The notes beneath the pieces are model-generated. The model worked only from the letters and a program-made list of their open reading frames with translations, was not told where the DNA came from and searched no databases. The position numbers and the translations under genes were made by a program. From NCBI GenBank assembly GCA_033060915.1, contig CM065398.1, forward strand, positions 1,697,001-1,761,000: a DNA stretch of 64,000 nt. Direction: 5' to 3'. Position 1 is the stretch's first letter. Every line of letters starts with the position of its first letter. The DNA comes from Euryodendron excelsum (taxonomy: Eukaryota > Streptophyta > Magnoliopsida > Ericales > Pentaphylacaceae). Of this stretch, positions 12,300 to 24,439 are shown piece by piece.

Positions 12300-12620
12300 T
12301 AGGTTCAAAACCCTAGGTTCACCTAACTCTAGTTGTTAACCCTAAGTCATCCAAACGCCCTAGGACATTCTAACCCTAGGTTAATCTAACCTTAGTTAGT
12401 CAACCTTAGGTTAACCTAACCCTAGTTAGTTAACAGCAGGTAAATCTAACCCTTGTTAGTTAATTATTGGTTAATTCAACCCTAGGTTAACCTAACCCTG
12501 GTTAGTTAACCCTAGGTCAATTCAACCCTAGGTTAACTTTATCCTAGTTAGTTAACGCTAAGTCAACCAACCTTAGATTAACTTAACATTAGTTAGTTAA
12601 CCCTAGGTCAAGCCTTGTCT
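12300..12620 (+). repeat. Degenerate AACCCTAGGTTAACC array inside the LTR
   Basis: Repeats of CCCTAGGTTAACCTAACC, interspersed with TAGTTAGTTAACCC, fill this stretch. The reverse-orientation equivalents are 25875-26130 and 42285-42630. It looks telomere-like but has no regular 7-bp unit. Confidence 0.75.
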
Positions 12621-14191
12621 AAGTGTTCTAGTTCCAATTCCAATTCCAATTCCTTTTCAAACCACTCCTTAATTCAAAAAGATCTTTAAAAGTTTGTTTT
12701 CAAAATATCCCCCTCTCTTGAGTTTACAAAAAATGATGACTATAAAATCCTTCTCAAATGCCTTTACAAACCTCTCAAATGTTTTCAGAAGTTCTCTTGA
12801 ATTTGTCTTAACAAAAATGGCTAGATACTTAGCATGTTCAAGAAACTATTTCCAAAATATTTTCTAAAAAACTCACAACCCTAAAGTAATTCTAACCCTC
12901 TCATTGTTAGAGTTTTTCAAGGGAAAGTAATACATGGACTGAAACCTTCAAGGTTCATATTAGGGTTCTGTACCCTAAAAAGTTTTTTTAAAAGAACCTC
13001 TTTTAGAAAGAATTTTCAAGAGTCACTTTTTTTATTACAATATTAGTCCTTCCATGGTTAAGGTTTTCAAAAAAAAGTAAGATATCAAGCTAGGGTTTCA
13101 TAACCCTAAAAGCTTTCCAAAATCTAAAAGAAAGTCTCTAGCCTTTTTTCTAGAAACGTTTTCTAAAGCTAATAACCTTAAAGGAGTTTAGTTGTTTAAT
13201 AATTAATCTCTTAAAGGTAATGAAACATTCAATATACCTTTCATAAGGTATTTCTAAAAACTTTTCAAAGACAAGTTTACAAGAGCTTTTATCTTATTCC
13301 AAATCTATATTTTAGTTTTTGAGAATCCATAATCAAGTTTTCAAAAAATTTTTGAGTTGATTCCAAAAACGTTCCAAAACTTTCTCAAATTCTATTCCCA
13401 AAACATTACTAAACTTTCCTAAGTCCAATTTCAAGTCCAAATTCTTGAATCCAAACTTCAAAAATTTCCAAGACTCGCATGAGTCATTTTTCAAATTATA
13501 CTCTGACAGGAACTATAAATAACCTGATTCTTGCTAAATGAAATAGATAGGCAACCTTTATAGGCGCAATCATAATTCTTATTTCAAGTCGATTGTCCCA
13601 TCTCATAACTTTCCACCAATCGACTTATTCTTTAAAAAAGCATGCATCATGCATCATTCATTCCAAAAGTGATGATCAAACCTGATTTTCAAAATTGCAA
13701 AAGTGGATATAAGTGGATATTACGTAACTAGAGATTAAGTGAGGAAATTAAGGGTGATTAAAACTGTATGTACTAAAAGGGCAAGGTAGTGTGATAATCT
13801 TATAATATCTTCATTACACGTAACCACTTCCTGGACCATGGATTTCTAGTTTCAAAGACCAACTCAAAGTCACATTTTTCAAAGGGCTTTAAAACGTTTT
13901 CAAAAAGGTTGCTAAGAATCTCGCTTTCCAAAACCTTCTTAAGAAGGCATTTTTAAAACATTTTCAAAAATCTAAGTTTAGTCTTCAGATTATGCTTAGT
14001 TTTAGGTGACCTAGCACATTTTTAAATATGTTAGGTGGCGACCCCAAATTTTTCCAAAAAGCCATTATTCAAATCAAATTTCAAGTTCAAATCCCGTCGC
14101 ACTTGTCCTTTTACGAAAGGATGAGTTCTAACAGAGAGAGTATCAAGTTTTTCTGAACCAAAAGAGCTTTGGCTAAATATCGGGCGCGACA

Positions 14192-14410
14192 TTTATCATT
14201 TAATTGCTAATTTAGAAACTAAAATTTAAAAAAAAATTTGACCAAGCCAGCCCGAAAGCCCAAGCTTGAAGCCAAAGCCCAAGCCCAAGCCTGAAGCCCC
14301 TCTTAGGGCCATGGGTTGAGCTTGGGCTTAATATTTTCAATTTTGGCTTAGTCTGACCCAAAAATTGGCAGGAGCCAGCAAATCCCGTCATGGGTTGGGT
14401 AGCTAATGTC
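14192..14410. mobile_element. Right half of the GGGCTTGGGC-type element
   Basis: AGCCCAAGC and GAAGCCC motifs at 14240-14340 and CATGGGTTGGGT at 14388-14400 mirror the block at 4976-5105. The element is split by the solo LTR. Confidence 0.4.
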
Positions 14411-15256
14411 CAAGATATAGCATATAAGTATAAGCGACACAAAACATTCCAAAATCCTAATAATTGCCACCCGAATTTTCTTCACCATCTAGTGTGCCAT
14501 GCAGTGTTACAAAGTATAGTATACATATGTTCCCCTTAAGGGTAGTGTTTTTTTTTTTTGGTCTATAGGGTGCTCAAGTCTTCAATTGACCACTCTTTCG
14601 AATACGTGCAAGGTCACCATCCACTAAAACTACATAAACTTTATGTGTTACATGAATAATGACTTCATGAAAAGTAGTTCAACTTGAGAATAGTTATTAA
14701 ACTTGTTTTTAACTTCTTATCCTGATCGAAGTAAAAGGTCACCACTCGCCCTACCAGTCCTAATTGAATTTTCTTTTAAGTTTCTGCATTATCATTGGGT
14801 CATGTAACCACCACCACGTGATTAAGACAGCACAAATATCTCTACACTGTGCTTACACCCTTTCACCATGGGATCTTGTAACATGTTTTCAGTACAAATT
14901 CTGTGAAGACCTAGCTAGCTAGGTCAAGGTCTATATTATTTAATTTTTCTTATTGCTTTTCCATTCAAATGTGCAATAGTTGGTCACTGACTTTAGACTA
15001 GCTATCTCATAATTTTGCCTTTCTTTGTTCTTTACATGTGAAGCACACATTATGAAGGACAAATTTCCTGTGATTTTTTTTGTGATAAGATCCTTTTTAA
15101 TGATGCAATCCCCATTGGTTTTTGGAAGGATGTTATCCTTAATCAAAAGTTAGTGTATCTTTTACTATTGGACTGATTTTTTTGGAAAACCCAACTCTGC
15201 GGGTCATTCTTGTATGTCATATCACGGAAAAGGTTTACTTCAGTTAAAAAAATTTA

Positions 15257-15370
15257 CATTATCTCACTCTTATTCTTACTTACAAGTGAATAGGTTGCAC
15301 GTGCATTTGTTAATATGAACCTGCTATTTTGTGTATAGGAGAGAAAAAATGAAAAGAAATGAGATTATGA
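15257..15370. mobile_element. Diverged copy of the small MITE-like element
   Basis: It shares CATTATCTCACTC at the left, GAAATGAGATTATG at the right, and an interior CACGTGCATTTGTTAATATGA, with the element at 4406-4515. The inverted ends are less well kept. Confidence 0.45.
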
Positions 15371-16740
15371 AGAAAATATTTAATACAATGGTGGTGCCAC
15401 GCTATTTTGTTAATTTGGTATTACAAACCAATTACATCCTATCAAATTAACATGGATAACATAATTGACATACTTATCTAATCTTCTAATCCACAAAACC
15501 AATTTGTCAGCAGGCCTTAACATAGATAAGCAACAGAAGGGTTATAGGGCCTATATATTGAACATAACTTATGAACTTGATCAATGCCCATATCCAGAAC
15601 TAATGAATTAAAAATCAATGCCCCATCTATAGCATCATGAAACCATAGTTAGTAGGAATTTTTATTGGGAGGAAAAATTGGCTTCTTCAAAAACTGGCTT
15701 TCAGAGCAGAGACAAGACTCTCATGGGAAACCTTCTAGGAAAAGTTTCTAGTTTCCAAAACTCTACTCAATTTAAAAACAAAATGTTAAAATCTCTTAAA
15801 GAATGTGGTGAAAACTTCCAAGAAACCCATTTCTCATAATTTCAAGTATTTTTCATGCTCTCAAATAATTTTTTTAATCATAAAAGTATCACATTACTTT
15901 TTTTTTCAAAGTTCTTAATAAACTTTCTTATAAATATCATATTTAATTTTGTATTATCACTAATGTTTTCCATTTCCCATATTTTTTCGCCATGTTTTAT
16001 ACTTTTGTTTCTCGTATTGTTTCTCACTTCAATTTTCCGTGTTAGCAATTGTGCATGAAATTATGGGGGACGTTAAGAGATAAATGACAACCAGGACGTA
16101 AAAAGAAACTGGAACGTTTTGGCAAATGAGATGGGAGTGGTTGTAGCCGTGACTGTGGCTAGATATGGAATGAGGGATGTCAAGCATGGAAATTTGCCCA
16201 AAAGTAAGAAATGTGATCTGGATTACTCCTACTTGTATAATCAAAATTTCACGGCAAACTTTTCATGTAAGACTCACCACATCATAACGCTAGTCGGGGT
16301 CGTTATAGTCATGCTGGTTCAATCATAGGGCAAACTATAATCGTGACCAAGGCCTAACATCTGTCATCTTATTGACAACCAAACATCAAGTACAAAATTC
16401 CTAAATCCGAATTCAGATTCAGTTTCTGATTTTTGCGTTGAGCTAATTACTTTGTTAGCCTCTCTTTCTGGTAGCTAGAAACCTAGCCAGAACGTACCCA
16501 TGACTTTTTTAAATTTTCTAACCTCCATTAATTCTACCAATTTAGCATTGGGAGCTCTTTGTTCTTCATCAGCCTACTACTCATGAATCTTTAGTTCAAG
16601 ACCCTATTTGCTATATTGTTCTCTGATGCACCGATCTGGTCTATTTCAAGAACCTGGATGGTTATTGGTAGGGAATGTGAAAAGTATCCATCATTTTCAA
16701 TCTTCCATATTCTTTGCACCAGTCTTGCAGTCTCATTAAA

Positions 16741-16768
16741 AAAAGAAAGAAAGAAAGAAAGAAAGAAA
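16741..16768. repeat. (GAAA)n microsatellite
   Basis: About seven uninterrupted GAAA units. Confidence 0.85.
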
Positions 16769-17530
16769 ATCTTACAAATTGGTCATTCCATTAGCCATTA
16801 AGTAGCTAATTCTATTTACATTTTTATTTATTTATATTTTTGACCAAAAAAGGAGAGTAGATTCGGTCCATTCATTTTGACAAAGTGGAATTTGAGAAAA
16901 GAATTCCCTTATCGTAGTGCTAGCTAAGTCACAGATGCATTTTGAAACACAGCAGTTTTTTTGCTCGTGAGAGTAAGACTATATATACTAACAGTGAATT
17001 TGTGCTATGCACGGACTATAAATATTAAATCATAAGTTAGTTTTTTAAATATTTGTTTATAGAAATTTTTTTATAGGATTATGTATTTAAAATATGATAT
17101 TAAATGATTAAATATGTTATAATATTTTTTCTATTATAAAAACTATAAAGAGAAAAAAATGGAAAAAAAACCAATGTACGTACTAACTATTATAAGTTAC
17201 AATTTTAATATATCTTTGTTTATTGGAAATAAATACATTAATTATAAATTTTGAAGTTAAGTTTATTGAGTTATATCCAAGATTTAAAAGAAAGAAACAA
17301 AAATTATAAAATAAAGTTACATTCAGGACACTATTATATATTCATCCAATCCATCTCATATTGAGATCTTATATATGTCTAATATCTATCAAGAAATAGT
17401 TGTTCAAATTAACAAAACAATGTTTTACACTTTGTTTTTTGAGAAAAATATAAATTAATGGCGATAGAAAATTAATTGAATTTTCATAAATTTAGTAAAA
17501 TAAGTATAGGTAAATCTTTTAATTTCAAAG

Positions 17531-17780
17531 ACCGCTTATCTGAAACCTCTATCGTTGAGATGTGTACCCAAGGAATGAATTGGGGCCTCCATTACATCTT
17601 GCAAAGAATAAAGCCAAGAACTTTTGAAGAGTTGACCACATGAGCTCATGACATGGAGCTTAGCATATCATCATGTGATCAAGAAACTATCCCTATGGAA
17701 GAATGACAAAGCGAGGAGGACGACAATGACTCTTATTCAAGTGAATATGTGGAAGAAAATTCAAATAATGATGAACACGA
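17531..17780 (+). pseudogene. Ty3-gypsy gag remnant
   Basis: The plus strand reads LSETSIVEMCTQGMNWGLHY, then IKPRTFEELTT, a TGA, and AHDMELSI. MCTQGMxWxLxYxLQxxKPRTFEELATxAHDMELSI is a well-known string in the gag of a plant gypsy lineage. Only about 80 residues remain, with at least two stops. The TGA between TT and AHDM falls where the family has Arg, so it fits a CGA-to-TGA change. An acidic serine-rich stretch follows to about 17790. Confidence 0.65.
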
Positions 17781-17789
17781 AGGTGAAGT

Positions 17790-18400
17790 CACTTCATGTC
17801 TTATTTTCAAGCTTTTAGATTTCAAAATTTCTCCAAATCAATAACAAGAACTCCTTGATATGAGTTTAAACTGTCTGTCGTCTTGTAAAAAAATTGAAAA
17901 TTAAAGATTTAGCAATTGCTTCTGGTCAACACGAGCTTAAACTATGAATGGCAACAATAAACAAAAAAAAAAAGTTTCTTCAAAATTGAACTATGCTTGG
18001 CTTGATTAATTTCGGTACGGAGGCAACTTGGAATTTTATTTCTAGTTTAGTAAGCCTTTTTTAAAAAAAGAAAACTTTCTTCAAAATTGAATTACGTTCG
18101 GCTTGATCCCATTTTTAGGTACGTAGGCATCTTGAAATTTCAAGTTCAGCCATATTTTAAAAGAAAATCTTCTCAACTATCTTGAGGAGCAAGACAATCT
18201 TGCAGCAAGATAAGTTTGTACCACTAAGTCATCATCGACACCAAGACTAGCCAAAACGGCATTGGCTTTCTCTGATCTCTTCATAGAGTTGTCAACGATA
18301 AAACCTAGAGAATGAATCACCACATCAGAACGATAGATTGTGAAGTGACAACGCTCCATTAATAGGAATGGCTCCGGTGGTGGATCCATTAATAAGTAGA
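17790..18400. other. Left flank of the copia insertion
   Basis: Two similar stretches (near 17960-18060 and 18065-18140) share AAACTTTCTTCAAAATTGAA and TTTTAGGTACGTAGGC-like sequence. The last 60 bases (18340-18400), with CGCTCCATTAATAGGAATGG, recur in altered form at 47175-47235 beyond the other LTR. Confidence 0.45.
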
Positions 18401-19438
18401 TGTAACATTACGTAATTGGCTAAATTTCATGACGAGTTTTATTTCTTGTAATTTGGGTTGTTGGAATGTCTGTCATAAGCATTTGGGATGTATCTAATGT
18501 CTATTCATTCGAGCTCATGCTAAAAGAGTCTTGGACGATACATAAAGTAATTAATTTTGGACGTCGATGGATCTCGCTAGACCTCGCTGGACCTCGATAC
18601 TTGTCGATAGAAGAAATAGATTAGGTGTACTTGTTTTTTGGCTTCAATGGATATTGATGGATGTCGATGGATCTTGATGGAAGAAATAGTGAGCACCCTA
18701 TCTGCCAGTCTGAATCTCGTTGGACCTTGCTGGACCTCAATTCCTCTCAATGGAAGAAATAATGCGCACCCTATTTGGTAGGTTGTATCTCGTTAGTCTT
18801 CGCTAGATGTCACAACCGCAAGGTGAAACTTCTTTGGACCTTGCTAGATGTTGTAGCCATGAGATTTGTGAGAATCTAAACCTAGGGAAGCGTGCCATTA
18901 GTTTTTTTGACCTACCTATATGTTGAGGCACATTTTCCAAAGTCCAATAAGTGAGCTGCCATTAAGAATACATAAGAGAGGATATCTCCATACATCTAGT
19001 GAGGTCACGATCGATTCTTAGCAATAAATCTTCTTCAACTTCATTGAAGAAAATTGAAGTCTTGAAGGAGTTCGAGACGCGAAATCCGTACTAACAGGAT
19101 CTGTACAGTGGTCAAGCATGGCAACGGTGTATCGAAGAGTCGAGCAAGTTCTAATCAACCTTGTGATCAAGGAGTCGATTAGGGATTAAGTTATAAGTGT
19201 TCTTCTAACCGTTAACATTGGGTTTAGTGCATGATCTTTGTTTGACAAATGGGACACATGGTTTTTTGCCAATTTGGGTTTCCACGGCAAAAGTCTCGTG
19301 TGTTAATTGCGTGATTGGTTTATTTCTTTACTTATCATTAGCATACGTTGTGATTGGACTTAGCCATAGTCATAACTACTATATTATTTTATCAATACTC
19401 ATTCTTTAGCAAAGTTATGGATAAGGCTAGGTTTTTCA
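18401..19438 (+). repeat. Copia 5' LTR (1038 bp)
   Basis: It begins TGTAACATTACGTAATTGGC and ends GGTTTTTCA, two bases before the primer binding site. It matches 46146-47154 along its length. The block of GATCTCGCTAGACCTCGCTGG/ATGTCGATGGATC motifs at 18560-18860 is repeated internally. Confidence 0.9.
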
Positions 19439-19440
19439 AA

Positions 19441-19453
19441 TGGTATCAGAGCA
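19441..19453 (+). promoter_or_regulatory. Copia primer binding site (initiator Met tRNA)
   Basis: TGGTATCAGAGCA matches the complement of the 3' end of plant initiator tRNA-Met, the usual primer for copia elements. Confidence 0.9.
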
Positions 19454-19503
19454 TGACACTTAAAATTACTTTAATTTTTTAAAGAGTGAGATAGGCTAAA
19501 TCT

Positions 19504-21501
19504 ATGTATTTGCCTAAGAAAGGTAGTTCTACTACTAGACCTCCATTAATTGATGGAACTAACTACCCCTATTGGAAAACAAAGATGAGAACTTTTCTTA
19601 AGTCAATCGATAAACGAGTTTGGCTTGCTACTGTGAATGGCTGGACTCAACCCACTATTGCATCTGGTGAAAACAATTTTAAAATCATCAAATCAATGGG
19701 ATAAAATTAATTTTGAAAATTGTGGGTGGAACAATAAAGCCATGAATGCCATCTATAACGGTGTCACAGCAAAAGAGTTTCGTCGAATCTCTAACAGTGA
19801 AATCGCTAAAGAGGCATGAAATATTTTACAGATTACCCATAAGGGTACAACAATTGTAAAAATCGCCAAGTTCAGCGATTGACTACTACCTTTGAGACTT
19901 TCAGAATGGAAGATGATGAAACATTTGATCAATTTTGTTTTAAATTTAGTGATATCGTCAACTCAAGTTTCAACCTTGGTGAACAAATCTCTTCTTCTAA
20001 AATTGTTCGGAAAATTTTGAGATCCTTACCGGAGAGATTTCAAGCCAAAGTTACGGCAATTAAAAAAAGTAGGGATGTTGACTCCTTGAAGGTAAAAGAT
20101 TTATTGGGTTCCTTACAAACTTTTGAAGCTAATTTTTGCCAACCTAAAAGGAATAAAGGCATTGCGCTAAATTTCCTTAAGGAAAGCATAAATGAAGCTA
20201 GTGGTAGTGACTTTGAAATCGGTCTCGAGGATGTGGCTTTGTTTGTCAAAAAATTTAAAAAGTTTTTCAACAAACGACAATAAGGCCAATCTTCCTCTTT
20301 TGATAAACCTTAAGAAAAATCTTTTGACAAAATCAAGTTTGTAAGGGAGTCATTTGACAATTCTGGTCAAAAGCAATACTTTAAGTGTAATGGTTATGGA
20401 TATATTGCTCAAAAATGTCCAACGAAAATAAGAACAGAGGAAGCAATGTTTTAATGATCACATCGAGTGGTTCAGAAAAGGAAGATGAGTCTGACAAAGA
20501 TGATGGGTCTGAGAACTTCACAACTTTTATGGCCTCTACATATGAGGTAACTAAAACTTCATCTAAACCCCAAGAAGTTGACAAATCTAATGAGTCAGAT
20601 GGTACTGTGGGGTCTATCAAGAAAGATGGACGAGAATTAGATAATGAAGATAAAAGTAAACTTCAGCAAGCATTTGATCAACTCTACAAGCAATTCTACA
20701 AGTTGACGAATGTTAATGTCAAATTGGGTAACAAGTTGAAGAAAGCCTTGGAAGAAATTGAAACCTTAAGAAAGGAAAAGATACATTCTCAAAGATAAGT
20801 CAGTTGAAGAATCATCGTGTAACTCTGTCTGATAAAGTTAAGTTTCTCAAGAAAGATGCTCATAATCGAGAAGGGTTCAAGAAGGCTCTTGAGGAGAAAG
20901 TGCAGAAACTTGAAGTTGAGCTTTCAAAGTCGAATTTGACCTTTAAAAAATTCAAGGTGGGTACATCCTCTTTGGTGAAAGCCTGGGAAGGTCAAAGAAT
21001 GCTTGGGACATGTGAGGGATTGGATATGTGGATCAACCATCCAAATCAAAACAAAATCAGCTAAACAAGCAATTCAAATTTGTGCTTGAAGGTAGGTATG
21101 TTTCTTCTCAAGATAGAGGTGACACTTCTCACTTGGTGCCTATTTGTGATTATTGTAGAATAAAATGTCACATTAGGCCACAGTGTCATAAATTGTATGG
21201 TTTACCTGTGGATTATTACCAATCTAAAAAATCTTACAACCAAGGTAAATCATATGATGAGTCTTTGTCTAATATGTTTCATATTCTAGCTGAAAATTCA
21301 AGAGCTCTAAACTCCAAACTTGAGAGACTTATTCAGCCTAGAAGAGGTGAAATTTATATGGCAAGACCAAGGGTGAATTCAAATCCCAAGACAGCTCAGA
21401 AATTTACACAACAGTCTTCAAAGAAATTTAAAAAATCTAAATCTAAGATTGTTTTGATAAAAAAGTTGATTTTAAGGTATATGTTGTCCACGCTGCTTTA
21501 A
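19504..21501 (+). pseudogene. Copia gag (UBN2 type) remnant
   Basis: The frame opens at ATG 19504 with LIDGTNYPYWKTKMRTFLKS, the N-terminal signature of copia gag. It shifts frame near 19690, is stopped near 19817, and resumes at 19879-20283 (gag core with SSSKIVRKILRSLPERFQAK). A zinc knuckle at 20370-20415 has lost its first cysteine and its histidine. A charged, coiled-coil-like region follows (20415-21064). A second Cys/His cluster (CDYCRIKCHIRPQCHKLYG) is at about 21147-21205. At least five frame breaks make it non-functional. Confidence 0.8.
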
Positions 21502-24439
21502 AATCCTACAACTCCAACATGTGGTATTTAGTTAGTGGGTGATCAAGACATATGTGTGGCGACAATTCTTATTTTGACATTATGACCAAGTGTGATGGTA
21601 GTTTGCCAACCTTTGGTGATGGCAGTACATCAAGAGTGATTGGACAAGGTAATACCAAATCACAAGGTTTACCAAACTCGATATCTTGTTGGTTGATGGT
21701 TTGAAAGCTAATCTCATTAGCATTAGTCAGCTATGTGATGTACAACATCTAGCACACTTTTCTAAAACTGAATGTTCTATTTTTGATAAAAAAAAAAAAA
21801 TGGTACTTGTGTTATAAAAGGTGTGTGCACCATTGACAACTAGCATGGGATAAGAATTAGATGTAATTCTACTAAATTAGATGAAACTGAGTTATGGCAT
21901 CAAAGACTTGGCCATGTAAACTTTAATGATTTATTTAGATTATCTAGTTCAAAGCTCATCCACGGGATTCCAAAACTTGGAAAACTCACAAATTGTGTGT
22001 GTGGCCCATGCCAACAAGGAAAACAAATTAAATCCACACACAAGAAGGTTGAGTGGATTTTCACCTTTAGACCTCTTGAACTAATGCATATAGATCTTAT
22101 GGATCCTACTTAGACAGAGAGTCTAGGAGATAAGAAATATATATATTTTTTTTGCTATCGATGATTTCTCTAAATTTACTTGGGTTGATTTCATTATAAA
22201 AAAATCTGACACCTTCAGTGTGTTTAAAGCTTTGTGTTTAATATTGTAGGTAGAGAATGGCACAAAAATAGATTGCATACAAAGGATTCGAACTGATCAT
22301 GGTGGAGAGTTCAAAAATGCTAATTTTGCTAACTTTTGTAATGAACAGGGCATTCGTCATGACTTTTCGGCCCCAAAGACACCTCATCAAAATGGAGTAG
22401 TTGAGCATAAGAATCAAGTCATTTAGGAAATGGCTACAGTGATGCTTCATGGTAAAAAGATCCCTCAATGATTTTGGGCTGAAGTAGTGAATACTGTCTG
22501 TTACATCTCAAATCGAGTCTACTTGAGAGTTGGTACCAAAAAAACTCCCTGTGAGTGGTGGAAAGGTAAGAAGCCCAATGTTAAATACTTCCAAGTGTTT
22601 GGGAGCAAATGCTACATCCTAAGGATAGAGAGCAACTGGATAAGTTTGACTCTCAGAGCGATGAATAAGTATTTCTTAGGTATTTCATTAATAGTAGAGC
22701 TTATAGAGTTTATAACTTGCGTACTTTAACTATTATGGAATCCATTAATGTTGTTATTGATGATGCTGAGATTTCTACTGATGTTCCACTTGATGAGGAA
22801 TTTAATGCAGGTAGTGAATGTATCTTGAAAGTTAAACAAGAATAAGAGGAGATAATACTCCAAGATGAGGTTGAAAGTGATCAAACTCGAGATGACCAAA
22901 GAACCACTTTGGAACCTTCCTCTAGAGTGAAGCTACATCATCCATTAGATCAAATGATTGGTGATGTCACTGAACCAATGAAAACAAGGTGCCAGGTAAG
23001 AAATGAGGTAAACTATCTGTATTATACTTCTACCTTTGAACCTAAGTATGTGAAAGAAGTCTTAACTAATGATAACTAGATAACTGCCTTGCATAAGGAT
23101 TTGGGTCAATTTGTTCGTAATGATGTGTGGACTCTTGTGCCTTGACCTAATCATGTCAATGTGATAGGAACAAAGTGGATATTTAAGAATAAATATGATG
23201 AACATTGTATTATCATAAGGAATAAAGCTGGGTTAGTGGCCCAATGATACACTCAAATTAAGGGTATTAACTTTGATGAGACATTTGCTCTAGTTGCAAG
23301 GTTGGAGTCTATACGAATCCTACTTGCTATTGCATGTCATCTACGTTTAAACTGTACCAAATAGATGTAAATAGTGTCTTTTTGAAGGGCATTCTTCAAG
23401 AAGAGACCTATATAGAACAACCCAAAGGGTTTGAAGACCCACATCATCCTGACTATGTGTATAAACTGAAAAAGGCCTTGTATGGTTTGAAACAAACTTC
23501 TCGAGCTTGGTATGACAGATTCACCACATTTCTATTAGAGTCTGGCTTCTTTTGAGGGGGAGCTGATAAGACCTTGTTCATTAGGAGAGAGTCTAAACAC
23601 GTTCTTATTGCTTAAATTTGTGAATGATATTGTGTTTGGATCTACTTCTAATATTCTTGCTCATAGTTTTTCTGATCATATGAAGAGTCAATTTGAAATG
23701 AGCATGATGGGTGAGTTAAACTATTTCTTGGGTCTCCAAGTTAAACAAATGAAGAAGGTATTTTTATTTCTCAATCCAAATATGCTAGAGACCTTGTCAA
23801 GAAATTTGGGTTGGAATTGGTTAAGCATGTTAGAACTCCTACGAGTACTAGTACTAAGCTTAGTAAAGATGCTTCTAGGAGAGATGTTGACCAAACCACG
23901 TATAGAAGCATAATTGGCAATTTATTATATTTGACTGCTAATAGACCTGACATAACTTTTAGTGTAGGTGTCTGTGCCAGATTCTAGTCTTGCCCTAAAG
24001 AGTCTCACTTGTTTATTGTAAAAGAATTATTAAATATGTGAATGAGACTCTTGGGTATAGAATTCGGTTTACTTTGAACACCAACTCTGACATTGCAGGT
24101 TATACTAGTGCAGACTGGGTAGGGTCTACTTATGATCGCAAAAGCACCTCCAGTGGGTGTTTCTATGTTGGTAACAATCTTATTGTTTGGCATAGGAAGA
24201 AGCAAAATGCGATTTCCTTGTCCATCGCAGAACTCGAGTACATAGTCGCTGGTAGTTGTTGTACCAAGCTTATTTGGATGAAGTAGATGTTGATTGATTA
24301 TGGTTTAAAATAGAATGTCATGACTATATTTTGTGATAACATGAATGTTATTAGTATTTCTAAAAATCCTGTCCAACATTCTCGTACTAAGCACATTAAC
24401 ATTCGGTATCACTTCATTTGTAAGTTTGTAGAAGAGAAG
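21502..24439 (+). pseudogene. Copia pol remnant (protease, integrase, RT, RNase H)
   Basis: Order, with approximate positions: protease active site at 21520-21560 (MWYLVSG then a stop, RHMCGD); gag-pre-integrase with LWHQRLGHVNF at 21892-21925; integrase core with LMHIDLMDPT, FAIDDFSKFTWV, IRTDHGGEFKN and TPHQNGVVEH (22085-22410); RT with LYQIDVNSVFLKG and EETYIEQPKGFEDP at 23350-23440, KALYGLKQTSRAWY at 23475, and a YADD-equivalent changed to FVNDIVFGS at 23617; RNase H with TSADWVGSTYDRKSTSSGC (24108-24165). Many stops and frameshifts occur. It breaks off at FICKFVEEK (24439), where the Tat/Ogre-like LTR begins. Confidence 0.88.

Larger units (their letters stand above)
5389..14191 (+). mobile_element. 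Solo LTR of a Tat/Ogre-like Ty3-gypsy element, with nested insertions
   Basis: It begins TGTCAGCACCCCATTTTTGC and ends CGGGCGCGACA. Flanking pentamers are CTTAT (5384-5388) and TTTAT (14192-14196), a near-perfect duplication. The same termini in reverse bound the LTR at 24440-28694. Shared landmarks in the same order are the cut-and-paste-like blocks with CTCGAGATCAGGC, a TATA box after CATGCGC motifs, an array of AACCCTAGGTTAACC-like repeats, and the 3' part containing GTCGCACTTGTCCTTTTACG. Two insertions interrupt it: the solo LTR 8483-10399 and the CACTA element ending at 12264. Without them it is about 5 kb, larger than the 4.25-kb relative. Very long LTRs are typical of Ogre-type elements. 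No internal domain is attached. Confidence 0.75.
14411..17530. other. Mostly unassigned intergenic sequence
   Basis: No convincing gene in either strand. A diverged small element lies near 15257-15370, and a (GAAA)n microsatellite at 16741-16768. 16980-17520 is very AT-rich. Short open frames at 15855-16330 have no recognisable domain. Confidence 0.4.

Noticed and set aside
12300..12620. Possible interstitial telomere
   Set aside because: CCCTA-like words are frequent but there is no regular 7-bp CCCTAAA unit, and the array is a fixed part of a Tat/Ogre-like LTR in three copies.
15855..16328. Overlapping short frames on both strands
   Set aside because: No domain, no splice signals, and composition like the surrounding intergenic DNA.
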